A stretch of DNA of 11,553 bases from Frankia sp. (GTDB lineage: Bacteria > Actinomycetota > Actinomycetes > Frankiales > Frankiaceae), in NCBI GenBank assembly GCA_019689615.1, contig JADGHD010000096.1:1-11553 (forward strand). The letters run 5' to 3'. Both the position numbers and the translations under genes were made by a program. Numbering within the stretch: the first letter of the stretch is position 1; each line of letters opens with the position of its first letter. Below, one piece after another: positions 1 through 7,389 of the stretch. The notes under the pieces were generated by a model. It was not told where the DNA came from, did no database searches, and was given only the letters and a program-made list of their open reading frames with translations.

Positions 1-978
1 GCGGCCCGCGCCCGCCGCGGCCGGGCCCGGGGGGGCGCGGGCCCCGGCGGGGGGGCGGGCGGGCCGCGCGCCCCGCGCCGCTTCGCGCTGTGGGACCGAG
101 CCGGACAGGGCACGCGCGAATGTCGCCTCGGCGATGCCGGTGATCGGGACCCCGAGGTCCAGCGCGTTCTGCACGGTCCAGCGGCCGGTGCCCTTCTGTT
201 CGGCCTGGTCGAGCACGACGTCGACGAATGCCCGGCCGGTGGCGCCGTCGACGTGCCGCAGCACGTCCGCCGTGATCTCGATGAGGAACGACTCCAGGTC
301 GCCGGTGTTCCAGTCGGCGAAGATCTGCCCGATCTCCGCAGCGGACGCCCCGAGGCCCTGGCGCAACAGGTCTTCGGCCTCGGCGATGAGCTGCATGTCG
401 GCGTACTCGATGCCGTTGTGCACCATCTTCACGAAGTGGCCGGCGCCGTCCGGCCCGATGTGGGTGCAGCACGGGGTGCCGTCCACCTTCGCCGAGATCG
501 TCTCGAGGATTGGCCCCAGCGACTCGTATGCCGCGGGCGTCCCGCCCGGCATCACCGATGGCCCGTGCAGGGCGCCCTCCTCGCCGCCGGACACGCCAGT
601 GCCCATGAAGTGCAGGCCGTGCTCGCGCAGGGCCCGTTCGCGGCGGATGGTGTCCGGGAAGTGCGCGTTCCCGGCGTCGACGACGATGTCGCCCTTCTCC
701 AGCAGCGGCACCAGCTCGTCGATCACGGCGTCGGTCGCGGCGCCGGCCTTGACCATGATGATGATCTTGCGTGGCCGCTCCAGTGAGGCGACGAAGTCCG
801 CCATCGACTCCGAGGGCACGAAGTCGCCCTCGCCGCCGTGTTCGGCGACCAGCGAGGCGGTGCGCGCGGGAGTGCGGTTGTGCAGCGCCACGGTGTACCC
901 GTGTCGGGCGAGGTTGCGGGCAAGGTTGCGGCCCATGACCGCCAGGCCGGTCACTCCGATCTGCGCTCGTGCTGACAT
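1..978 (-). CDS. gnd: 6-phosphogluconate dehydrogenase, NADP-type, C-terminus cut by window edge
   Basis: Oxidative decarboxylation of 6-phosphogluconate to ribulose 5-phosphate with NADPH formation, in the pentose phosphate pathway (cytosol). Reading from ATG 976-978 on the minus strand gives the Rossmann motif GLAVMG (residues 11-16), HNRT (33-36; NRT is typical of NADP-binding forms), MGTGVSGGEEGA (125-136), and the catalytic segment KMVHNGIEY with K184, N188 and E191, one residue off the sheep K183/N187/E190 numbering. WTVQNALDLG and the following ITGIAEATFARALSG place it in the long (about 480 aa) family; about 326 codons are in the window. A GAGGAG ribosome binding site lies 7 nt before the ATG. 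After residues PQREAARG (about position 70 downwards) the translation becomes Pro/Ala/Arg/Gly only and no longer resembles the family; it coincides with an all-G/C stretch and may be poor sequence. It is transcribed in the same direction as the tetR gene upstream. Confidence 0.93.
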   Translation of the reverse strand, partial: MSARAQIGVTGLAVMGRNLARNLARHGYTVALHNRTPARTASLVAEHGGEGDFVPSESMADFVASLERPRKIIIMVKAGAATDAVIDELVPLLEKGDIVVDAGNAHFPDTIRRERALREHGLHFMGTGVSGGEEGALHGPSVMPGGTPAAYESLGPILETISAKVDGTPCCTHIGPDGAGHFVKMVHNGIEYADMQLIAEAEDLLRQGLGASAAEIGQIFADWNTGDLESFLIEITADVLRHVDGATGRAFVDVVLDQAEQKGTGRWTVQNALDLGVPITGIAEATFARALSGSVPQREAARGARPARPPAGARAPPGPAAAGAGR

Positions 979-988
979 CCGCGTGCTC

Positions 989-1042
989 CTCGGGGCTCGG
1001 GACCAGGTATATCGGCTCGGGGCTCGGGACCAGGTATATCGG
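989..1042. repeat. exact 27-bp tandem duplication in the gnd leader
   Basis: Positions 989-1015 and 1016-1042 are identical, 27 of 27 bases, head to tail. On the gnd strand each copy contains GATATACCTGG, the only A/T-rich patch in this leader, followed by a GAGCCCCGAG tract. The end of the gene-proximal copy supplies the first half of the gnd ribosome binding site (GAG|GAG). TATACC in each copy could be a -10 hexamer, but no convincing -35 lies at the right distance from either copy (TTGTCG at 1051-1056 is only 12 nt from the distal one). The duplication itself is certain; a function is not shown. Confidence 0.9.
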
Positions 1043-1201
1043 CAGCAGGCCGACAACCGCGCGGCCTACCGGCGCCGCGCCGGCCCGGACGCCGGGCGCG
1101 GCCAACTCCGCCCAGCTCCCGCTCCTGCGCGCGAACCGTCGGCCAACGGAGCGCGGCACGGCATCGCCCGACAGTCTGGGCCAACAGCACCCCGACACCG
1201 G

Positions 1202-1807
1202 TCAGCCAGCACCGTGCTGTCGTGTCCGGCGCTGTTCGATGCGGTCCACCAGCCGGCTCATCGCGGCGCGGGCCTGTTCGTGCGCGGTCTCGTGGCCAGC
1301 GGTCTCGTCGGCGACGAGGGCCAGGCCCAGGCCCTGCATCGTGGCCGCGACCAGTGCCGGCGGGAACTCGTCCGGGTCGACGTCGTACTCGGGGAGGATC
1401 TTGTCCAGCACGTCCATCTGCATCCGCCGCACCTCGCGGGCGACCCTGCCCATCTCCGCGCGCAACGCCGGCCGGTGGTTGGCTGCGGCGAGGAACTCGA
1501 TGAACAGGGCGGTTCCGCGGGGATCGGAGGCGAGATCCCACCATGCGCGCAGCGGCCGCGGGGAGGTCAGCGCCGCGGCCATGCGCTCGACGATGCGCTC
1601 GGAGCGGCGCCGCAGCATGGCGACGAACAAGTCGTCGATGGTCGAGAAGTAGTAGTGCAGCAGCGGGGCCGTGAGCCCGACCCGCTCGGCGACGTTTCGT
1701 GAGGTCACGGCTGCGTACCCCTCGTGGAGCATGATCTCCTCCGCGGCGTCGAGGACCCGGCGCACCTTCTCCTCGGTCGCCGCGCGCCGCCGACGGGGCT
1801 GCGTCAT
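1202..1807 (-). CDS. TetR/AcrR-family transcriptional regulator
   Basis: A 201-aa one-component repressor, probably a dimer. The N-terminal DNA-binding domain spans about residues 11-60, with a helix-turn-helix at VTSRNVAERVGLTAPLLHYYF (about 34-54), the classical TetR signature. The rest is a helical ligand-binding domain with no recognised ligand. I chose ATG 1805-1807 because GGAGGTGG sits just before it and the next residues (TQPRRRR...) run straight into the domain; a start at 1873 would add 22 residues of Trp/Arg/Gly-rich non-family sequence. It is divergent from the P450 gene, with 144 bp between start codons and a perfect inverted repeat in between, so it most likely represses the P450 and perhaps itself. 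It could also affect gnd downstream on the same strand. The inducer is unknown. Confidence 0.9.
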   Translation of the reverse strand: MTQPRRRRAATEEKVRRVLDAAEEIMLHEGYAAVTSRNVAERVGLTAPLLHYYFSTIDDLFVAMLRRRSERIVERMAAALTSPRPLRAWWDLASDPRGTALFIEFLAAANHRPALRAEMGRVAREVRRMQMDVLDKILPEYDVDPDEFPPALVAATMQGLGLALVADETAGHETAHEQARAAMSRLVDRIEQRRTRQHGAG

Positions 1808-1876
1808 CCACCACCTCCACCGCCGGCCCGCGCTCCACCGGCCGACCCGTCCCATCCTGCCGACCGTGCACACATC

Positions 1877-1906
1877 TTGACATCGCCAGGCCGGCGAACT
1901 TTGAAT
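1877..1906 (+). promoter_or_regulatory. putative P450 promoter (-35/-10)
   Basis: A perfect TTGACA hexamer lies at 1877-1882. Eighteen bases later comes TTGAAT (1901-1906), four of six matching TATAAT. Transcription would start near 1913, giving a leader of about 39 nt before the GTG start at 1952 with its ribosome binding site at 1941-1946. The -10 hexamer lies inside the left arm of the inverted repeat at 1897-1920, as expected for a repressor-controlled promoter. Predicted from sequence only. Confidence 0.6.
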
Positions 1907-1920
1907 GACTGTTCAAAGTT
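1897..1920. promoter_or_regulatory. probable TetR operator (9-6-9 inverted repeat)
   Basis: AACTTTGAA (1897-1905) and TTCAAAGTT (1912-1920) are perfect inverted copies separated by six bases (TGACTG). A dyad of this size between a tetR gene and a divergent target gene is the usual operator layout. It covers the predicted -10 box of the P450 promoter, so binding should block initiation. It is an A/T-rich island in otherwise G/C-rich DNA, which makes chance less likely. Binding by the neighbouring regulator is inferred from position. Confidence 0.72.
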
Positions 1921-1940
1921 TCGCCCCTGTCGGCCTCGTC

Positions 1941-1946
1941 GGGAGG
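1941..1946 (+). promoter_or_regulatory. ribosome binding site deciding the P450 start
   Basis: GGGAGG five nt before GTG 1952. It fixes the start of the P450 at 1952; the same frame is open upstream to 1724, but that part lies across the operator and the tetR gene and encodes no family sequence. Confidence 0.75.
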
Positions 1947-1951
1947 TGCCA

Positions 1952-3148
1952 GTGAGCGACGCGAGCCCGGTCTACTGGGATCCGTTCGACCGCGAGATCG
2001 CGCGTGACCCCTACCCGATCTACCGGCGGATGCGTGCCGAGTCGCCGCTCTGGTACAACGAGCGTCACGACTTCTACACGCTCAGTCGCTGGGATGACGT
2101 GAACAAGTCCTTAGTCGACTGGCAGACGTTCTCCTCGGCCAGGGGCCCGATTCTGGAAGTCATCAAGTCGAACATCGAGATCCCGTCCGGCACCCTCCTC
2201 ATGGAGGACCCGCCAATCCACGACATCCACCGCCGCCTGCTCGCCCGGGTCTTCACACCCCGCCGCGTCATGGCGCTCGAGCCCGAGATCCGGGACTTCT
2301 GTGTCCGCAGCCTCGAGCGCCTCGTCGGGCTCGGAAGCTTCGACCTGATGAAGGAGTTCGCCGTCGAGGTCCCGATGCGCGTCATCGGGATGCTGCTGGG
2401 CATCCCCGAGGCCGACCAGGTGGCCGTCCGCGAGCGTGCCGACGCCAAGCTGCGCACCGAGCCCGGAAAGCAGATGAAGGTGTCCGAGCGCGCGCTGATG
2501 GACATCGACCTGTTCGCCGACTACATCGACTGGCGCGTCAAGCACCCGTCGGACGACCTGATGACGGCGCTCATCCAGGCGGAGTTCACCGACGAGCACG
2601 GTGTCACCCGCAAGCTCACCCGCGAGGAGGTCCTGACCTACGTCACCGTGCTCGCCGGCGCCGGCAACGAGACAACGGCGCGCCTGATCGGCTGGCTCGC
2701 GGCCGTCCTCGACCGCCACCCCGACCAGCGAGCCGACCTCGTCGCCAACCGCGAACTGATCGGCAACACGATCGAGGAGACCCTGCGCTTCGAGCCCACC
2801 GGCCACGCCATCGGCCGCTACATCACCAGGGATGTGGAGTTCTACGGCCAGACGGTGCCGAAGGGCAGCGCGATGATGCTCCTCGTCGCCTCGGCCAACC
2901 GCGACGTGACGCGCTGGGGCGAAGACGCCGAACGCTACGACATCCGCCGCAAGATCGACCAGCACCTCACCTTCGGCATCGGCACCCACTACTGCCTGGG
3001 CGCGTCGCTCGCCCGCCTCGAGGCCCGTATCGCACTGGAAGAGGTCTTGAAGCGCTTTCCTGCCTGGGAAGTCGACTGGTCCCGCGCCGAGTTGTCCTCC
3101 ACCTCGACCATGCGCGGCTGGGAAACCCTCCCCATCAGCGTCGCGTGA
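1952..3148 (+). CDS. cytochrome P450
   Basis: A 398-aa soluble bacterial P450, the usual length, acting as a cytosolic haem monooxygenase that needs a ferredoxin and ferredoxin reductase. Visible motifs: I-helix AGAGNETT (235-242) with the acid-alcohol pair E240-T241, K-helix ExxR at E276-R279, and the haem-binding loop FGIGTHYCLG (341-350) with thiolate ligand C348. MEDPPIHDIHRRLL (84-97) is the typical C-helix region. There is no signal peptide or membrane anchor. The start is GTG 1952, supported by GGGAGG at 1941-1946. No ferredoxin or reductase gene adjoins it, so redox partners must come from elsewhere. The divergent TetR gene and the operator-like repeat suggest substrate- or product-induced expression, as in catabolic or detoxifying P450s. 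I cannot assign a CYP subfamily or substrate. Confidence 0.96.
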   Translation: MSDASPVYWDPFDREIARDPYPIYRRMRAESPLWYNERHDFYTLSRWDDVNKSLVDWQTFSSARGPILEVIKSNIEIPSGTLLMEDPPIHDIHRRLLARVFTPRRVMALEPEIRDFCVRSLERLVGLGSFDLMKEFAVEVPMRVIGMLLGIPEADQVAVRERADAKLRTEPGKQMKVSERALMDIDLFADYIDWRVKHPSDDLMTALIQAEFTDEHGVTRKLTREEVLTYVTVLAGAGNETTARLIGWLAAVLDRHPDQRADLVANRELIGNTIEETLRFEPTGHAIGRYITRDVEFYGQTVPKGSAMMLLVASANRDVTRWGEDAERYDIRRKIDQHLTFGIGTHYCLGASLARLEARIALEEVLKRFPAWEVDWSRAELSSTSTMRGWETLPISVA

Positions 3149-3213
3149 CCAACCGTCCGCTCTCCGGTCCGCTCGCCGCTCGTAATCGATAGCACGACGG
3201 CTCGTTAGGCGAG

Positions 3214-3240
3214 GGCGGCGGAAGTGCCTCAGCCGCCGCC
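3214..3240 (+). terminator. possible weak terminator after the P450 gene
   Basis: GGCGGCGG (3214-3221) pairs perfectly with CCGCCGCC (3233-3240) across an 11-nt loop, followed by only two T residues. It lies about 66 bp after the P450 stop. The U-tract is poor, as is common for actinobacterial hairpin terminators; trinucleotide G/C runs can also pair by chance. Confidence 0.35.
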
Positions 3241-3410
3241 TTCAACGACCGCGGAGCCCGATCCCGGTCCGAAAGTAACGCCAGCTACCGGACAAGCCGC
3301 TGCCTGGCACGAGGGACCAGGCAGCCGATCGCGCGAACGCCACCGACAGCTGCGTCACCCTGTGTGCTCCCGGTGTTGTCCGTCGAACTCCCGGAGCCGG
3401 CCGAGCCGCG

Positions 3411-3429
3411 ACTGTCGGAGGTCGACAGT
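3411..3429. repeat. 7-5-7 inverted repeat upstream of dprA-like gene
   Basis: ACTGTCG (3411-3417) and CGACAGT (3423-3429) are perfect inverted copies around GAGGT. The dyad overlaps the upstream element and spacer of the promoter match at 3413-3434 and ends where the -10 begins. It could be an operator or a by-product of the promoter element. Confidence 0.5.
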
Positions 3430-3434
3430 AGTGT
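3413..3434 (+). promoter_or_regulatory. RecA_NDp/PafBC-like DNA-damage promoter
   Basis: TGTCGGAG (3413-3420), eight bases, then TAGTGT (3429-3434). The known LexA-independent DNA-damage promoter of mycobacteria and other actinobacteria, bound by PafBC, reads TTGTCRGTG-N8-TANNNT. The match is exact in spacing and in the -10 pattern, and 7 of 9 in the upstream element (C for the first T, A for T in the penultimate position). Transcription would begin near 3441, about 37 nt before the ATG at 3478, with GGAG at 3468-3471 in between. A match from sequence only. Confidence 0.5.
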
Positions 3435-3477
3435 GGGCTCGATCGACGTATCCGAACATGACATCACGGAGAGTAGG

Positions 3478-4416
3478 ATGCCGATCGGTGACCTTCAGGC
3501 ACGACTGCTCGCGCTGTGCCGAATCGACGGGCTCAACTGGCACCTGATCGCTCGTGAGGCCCAGCGTCAGGGTGGCCTTGATCGTCTGCTGAACGGCCAG
3601 GTCAGTGAGTCGGGCAAGGAGGCTGCCAAGGCCATCGACGCTCTCCGTCGTGGCCTGGCGGACCTGCCAAGGTACGAGGACGAGGCGCGCGCGGCGGCGG
3701 ACAGGGCCGAAGCTGCCGGTGCTGCGTTGTACACGGTCCTCGACGACGGTTACCCAACAAACCTCCGGCTCGTCTTCAACCTCCCGCCGTTCCTTTTCGT
3801 GCGCGGTCAGCTCCTCGACGGGGATATGCGGAGTGTCGCGGTGGTCGGGACCCGCCAGGCAACGCAGGACGGACTCAGACGCGCGGATCGTATGGCGCGG
3901 CTGCTGGCCGAGCAGCGCGTCACGGTGATTTCCGGACTGGCCCGTGGCGTCGACACCGCGGCGCATTCCTCTGCCCTGCGCGTGGGTAGCCGAACGATCG
4001 CGGTCATCGGCACGGGCATCCTGCGGTGCTACCCGCGGGAGAATTACCAGCTCGCCGAGCAGATCGCCGAGACCGGAGCGCTGGTGTCGCAGTTCTGGCC
4101 GGACACCCCACCGGCAACGTATACGTTCCCGCGTCGGAACGTGACGATGTCCGGCATGTCGCAGGGGACTGTTGTGATCGAAGCGTCCAGCACCTCGGGC
4201 GCGAAAATGCAGGCTCGCCTGGCGCTTGAACACGGGAAGCGAGTTTATCTGCTCCGAAGTCTCGTGGATGGACACGAATGGGCGCGGCGATACGCCAGCC
4301 GCCCCGGCGCCGTCGTCGTCGACAACGTCGAGGACGTGGTGACAACCCTTCTGCCACTTGAGCGCATCCAGGCGGCAGACTCCCGTCGCCAGCAGCTCGC
4401 GATCCCGTACCTGTGA
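3478..4416 (+). CDS. DprA/Smf-family DNA-processing protein, stand-alone and divergent
   Basis: A 312-aa protein with the DprA Rossmann-like fold. DprA proteins bind single-stranded DNA and load RecA in natural transformation. The N-terminal part (1-115) ends in the family lead-in LPPFLFVRG (102-110). Core motifs follow: VAVVGTRQAT (120-129), SGLARGVDTAAH (152-163), AVIGTGILRCYPRENYQLAE (175-194), FPRRN (217-221) and EASSTSGAKMQARLALEHG (235-253). Compared with housekeeping DprA it has GAKMQAR where GSLITAR is usual, and no C-terminal winged-helix domain. ATG 3478 is chosen because GGAG lies 6 nt upstream and a promoter match lies just before it. Codons here use noticeably more A/T than in the hydrogenase genes (AAT, TAT, TTT, TTG), suggesting a different history. 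No topA, rnhB or yifB-type neighbours of the usual dprA locus are present. It may be an accessory paralogue with a role in DNA repair or defence; that is inference. Confidence 0.85.
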   Translation: MPIGDLQARLLALCRIDGLNWHLIAREAQRQGGLDRLLNGQVSESGKEAAKAIDALRRGLADLPRYEDEARAAADRAEAAGAALYTVLDDGYPTNLRLVFNLPPFLFVRGQLLDGDMRSVAVVGTRQATQDGLRRADRMARLLAEQRVTVISGLARGVDTAAHSSALRVGSRTIAVIGTGILRCYPRENYQLAEQIAETGALVSQFWPDTPPATYTFPRRNVTMSGMSQGTVVIEASSTSGAKMQARLALEHGKRVYLLRSLVDGHEWARRYASRPGAVVVDNVEDVVTTLLPLERIQAADSRRQQLAIPYL

Positions 4417-4467
4417 TGACGCCCGACCAAACGCCTCCCGAGGCGGGTCTGCGCGACGGGTGTGCTC

Positions 4468-4504
4468 GGCCGAAAGTACGACCTGCCGGGCGTGCCTTTC
4501 GGCC
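4468..4504 (+). terminator. 9-bp inverted repeat, possible terminator of the dprA-like gene
   Basis: GGCCGAAAG (4468-4476) and CTTTCGGCC (4496-4504) are perfect inverted copies with a 19-nt loop, followed by TTTCC. It lies about 50 bp after the stop. The stem and short T-run fit a factor-independent terminator; the long loop is less typical, so a regulatory site for the next gene (83 bp downstream) is an alternative. A smaller hairpin, CGCCT-CCCG-AGGCG, lies closer to the stop. Confidence 0.45.
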
Positions 4505-4574
4505 TTTCCGCTGATGTGGGGCGGGCGGCGAATCGCCATCCTTGGGGTGTGCCGTGGTCCTGACTCGCCTGCCC

Positions 4575-4581
4575 GGAGGAG
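4575..4581 (+). promoter_or_regulatory. strong ribosome binding site setting the long start of the MDR gene
   Basis: GGAGGAG lies six nt before ATG 4588. It supports the long form of the oxidoreductase, with a 53-residue N-terminal extension, over the family-like start at 4744/4747, which has no comparable site. Confidence 0.7.
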
Positions 4582-4587
4582 AAGCAC

Positions 4588-5742
4588 ATGTCAGCGTCGT
4601 TTCGAGCCGGCGGTCCCGCACGGGCGGCTGAGCCGCCCGCATCTCCCAGCGCTGCCGGCTCGGACGGCATGCGGACGGGCGGCGTCGTCGCTCCCGGCGC
4701 CGCCGGACCGTCGGTGGAAGCGGGCGCTTCCGGGACCGGGCGCGTGATGACGGCGATCGTGCAACGTGGCTATGGGGCGCCCGAGCAGGTGCTGCGGATG
4801 GTGCGCGTCGCGGTGCCCGAGGCGGGTGACGACGACGTACTGGTCCGGGTGCGGGCCACCAGCGTGAACACCCCGGACTGGCTGGTGACGGCCGGGGTGC
4901 CCGGCATCCTGCGGCTCGCCGCTGGGCTGCGGCGGCCGAACCTACAGGTGCGCGGGTCCGATCTCGCAGGCGTGGTGGCGGCGGTCGGTGCGAACGTCAC
5001 CGACCTGCGGCCCGGCGACGAGGTGTTTGGGTCGCTGTGGACGGGGTCGCTCGGCACTGGCCACGGAACGTTCGCGGAGTACACCGTTGTCCCTGCCGCC
5101 CAGGTGATCCCCAAGCCCGCCAGGCTGAGCTGGGAGGAGGCCGGGGCGGCGGTCATGTCCGGCCTGACCGCGCTGCTCGCCAGCCGTGACGTGGGCCAGG
5201 TCGGCCCGGGCACGCGCGTGCTGGTGAACGGCGCCTCCGGTGGCGTCGGAACGTTCGCGGTGCAGTTCGCCAGGGCGCTCGGCGCGCACGTGACCGGAGT
5301 GTGCGGCCCACGCAATGTCGAGCTCGTCCGGTCGCTCGGCGCGGAGCGGGTCATCGACTACACGAAGGAGGACTTCACCAGGGAGACCGGTCGATATGAC
5401 CTCGTGCTCGACAACGTGCTCAACCACCCGCCGAAGGTCACGGCCCGGGCGCTGGTGCCCGGAGGGATCTACATCCCCAACAGCATCGGCAGCCCCACCG
5501 GACTGCTCGGCAGCTTCCCGCGGATCGCGCGGGCGAGGCTGATGTCCAGGCGAGGCGCGGTCGACGTGCGCGCGGTCCAGTGCGTCGTGAACCGGGAGAA
5601 CCTCGCCGCGCTCGCCGCGTTCCTCGTCTCCGGCGATGTCAGGGTCGTGATCGACCGGACCTACCCGCTCGCCGAGGCGGCCGCTGCGGTCGCGCACATG
5701 ATGACCCACCGCGCCCGAGGCCAGATCGTGATCGCCGGTTAG
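4588..5742 (+). CDS. zinc-independent MDR quinone-oxidoreductase-like protein
   Basis: A 384-aa NAD(P)H-dependent oxidoreductase of the medium-chain dehydrogenase/reductase superfamily, quinone oxidoreductase branch. The family part begins at M54 (TAIVQRGYGAPEQVL). A GroES-like domain follows, with VNTPDW (93-98), GSDLAGVVAAVG (123-134) and RPGDEVFG (141-148), then a Rossmann domain with the dinucleotide motif NGASGGVGTFA (214-224) and VIDYTKEDF (255-263). The Cys/His ligands of the catalytic zinc are absent: the usual Cys position reads NTPDW. Members reduce quinones or enones; the substrate here is unknown. Residues 1-53 are a Pro/Ala/Gly-rich extension, probably disordered, with neither a signal-peptide core nor a membrane segment. 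GGAGGAG at 4575-4581 supports ATG 4588. In-frame GTG 4744 and ATG 4747 are an alternative start. A 16-bp palindrome (4716-4731) lies inside the extension. Confidence 0.9.
   Translation: MSASFRAGGPARAAEPPASPSAAGSDGMRTGGVVAPGAAGPSVEAGASGTGRVMTAIVQRGYGAPEQVLRMVRVAVPEAGDDDVLVRVRATSVNTPDWLVTAGVPGILRLAAGLRRPNLQVRGSDLAGVVAAVGANVTDLRPGDEVFGSLWTGSLGTGHGTFAEYTVVPAAQVIPKPARLSWEEAGAAVMSGLTALLASRDVGQVGPGTRVLVNGASGGVGTFAVQFARALGAHVTGVCGPRNVELVRSLGAERVIDYTKEDFTRETGRYDLVLDNVLNHPPKVTARALVPGGIYIPNSIGSPTGLLGSFPRIARARLMSRRGAVDVRAVQCVVNRENLAALAAFLVSGDVRVVIDRTYPLAEAAAAVAHMMTHRARGQIVIAG
4716..4731. repeat. 16-bp palindrome just upstream of the alternative MDR start
   Basis: GGAAGCG (4716-4722) and CGCTTCC (4725-4731) are perfect inverted copies around GG. 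It lies 12 nt before the in-frame GTG-ATG pair at 4744-4749. If the short start is used, this could be an operator or a leader hairpin; if the long start is used, it is simply part of the coding extension. Confidence 0.45.
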
Positions 5743-5876
5743 CCGTCAGCGCCCGTTGGTCGAGGTCGGGCGGGGGTGAGCCGGCCGTGGGCGCGGCGGC
5801 GGCGAGTGGGCTCGGTGGCCGGGCGCTGGAGCCACGGGACGCGGCTCAGCCGATCATGTCTGCTTGGCTGCAAACA

Positions 5877-5892
5877 GTAGTCGGCGGACTAC
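5877..5892. promoter_or_regulatory. 6-4-6 inverted repeat upstream of the hydrogenase operon
   Basis: GTAGTC (5877-5882) and GACTAC (5887-5892) are perfect inverted copies around GGCG, inside the only A/T-richer island (about 5853-5905) of the 243-bp gap before the operon. TACGAT (5890-5895) could be a -10 hexamer, but no good -35 stands 16-18 nt upstream (TTGGCT at 5864-5869 is 20 nt away). It does not read as a DosR box, whose half-sites are in the opposite orientation. It may be the control region of the hydrogenase operon; the regulator is unknown. Confidence 0.35.
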
Positions 5893-5985
5893 GATTGGGT
5901 CAGTTCGCGCGTCCATGCCGCGGGCGGGCCTCGTGGGGAAGATCCTGTTGCTGCCGGTGCCCCTGCCCCGGGAGGAGAGGCTGTT

Positions 5986-7385
<1,400 letters not shown>

Positions 7386-7389
<4 letters not shown>

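Larger units (their letters stand above)
3149..3477. other. 329-bp intergenic region between P450 and dprA-like gene
   Basis: No convincing gene on either strand; the short open frames here have no ribosome binding site and no family resemblance. It holds a G/C-rich hairpin (3214-3240) that may end P450 transcription, a small CTCG-N5-CGAG hairpin (3201-3213), and near its right end a 7-5-7 inverted repeat overlapping a DNA-damage-type promoter match (3411-3434). The frame of the next gene is open back to 3364, but that part has no ribosome binding site and overlaps the promoter match. Confidence 0.6.

Noticed and set aside
134..1702. Long plus-strand open frame of 522 codons opposite gnd and tetR
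   Set aside because: It runs antisense to gnd, then across the leader and into the tetR gene. The minus-strand frames carry clear family motifs, while this one is low-complexity Pro/Arg/Ser sequence with no homology I recognise.
951..1916. 321-codon minus-strand frame over tetR and the gnd leader
   Set aside because: It is a shifted frame of the tetR gene, rich in Arg/Ala/Gly, and crosses both intergenic regions.
3364..3477. 38-residue N-terminal extension of the dprA-like frame
   Set aside because: It has no ribosome binding site and overlaps the promoter match and the dyad; ATG 3478 has GGAG at the right distance and fits the family.
3355..4587. 410-codon minus-strand frame opposite the dprA-like gene
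   Set aside because: The plus strand carries conserved DprA motifs and a good ribosome binding site. The minus frame is a shadow typical of high-GC DNA.
5857..5876. TGT...ACA arrangement before the hydrogenase operon as a Crp/FNR box
   Set aside because: The inner bases do not match TGTGA-N6-TCACA or TTGAT-N4-ATCAA, and the spacing is wrong.
5864..5895. Sigma-54 or standard -35/-10 promoter before hydB
   Set aside because: There is no TGGC-TTGC pair at the required spacing, and the only TTG-type -35 is 20 nt from the best -10. Not strong enough to annotate as a promoter.
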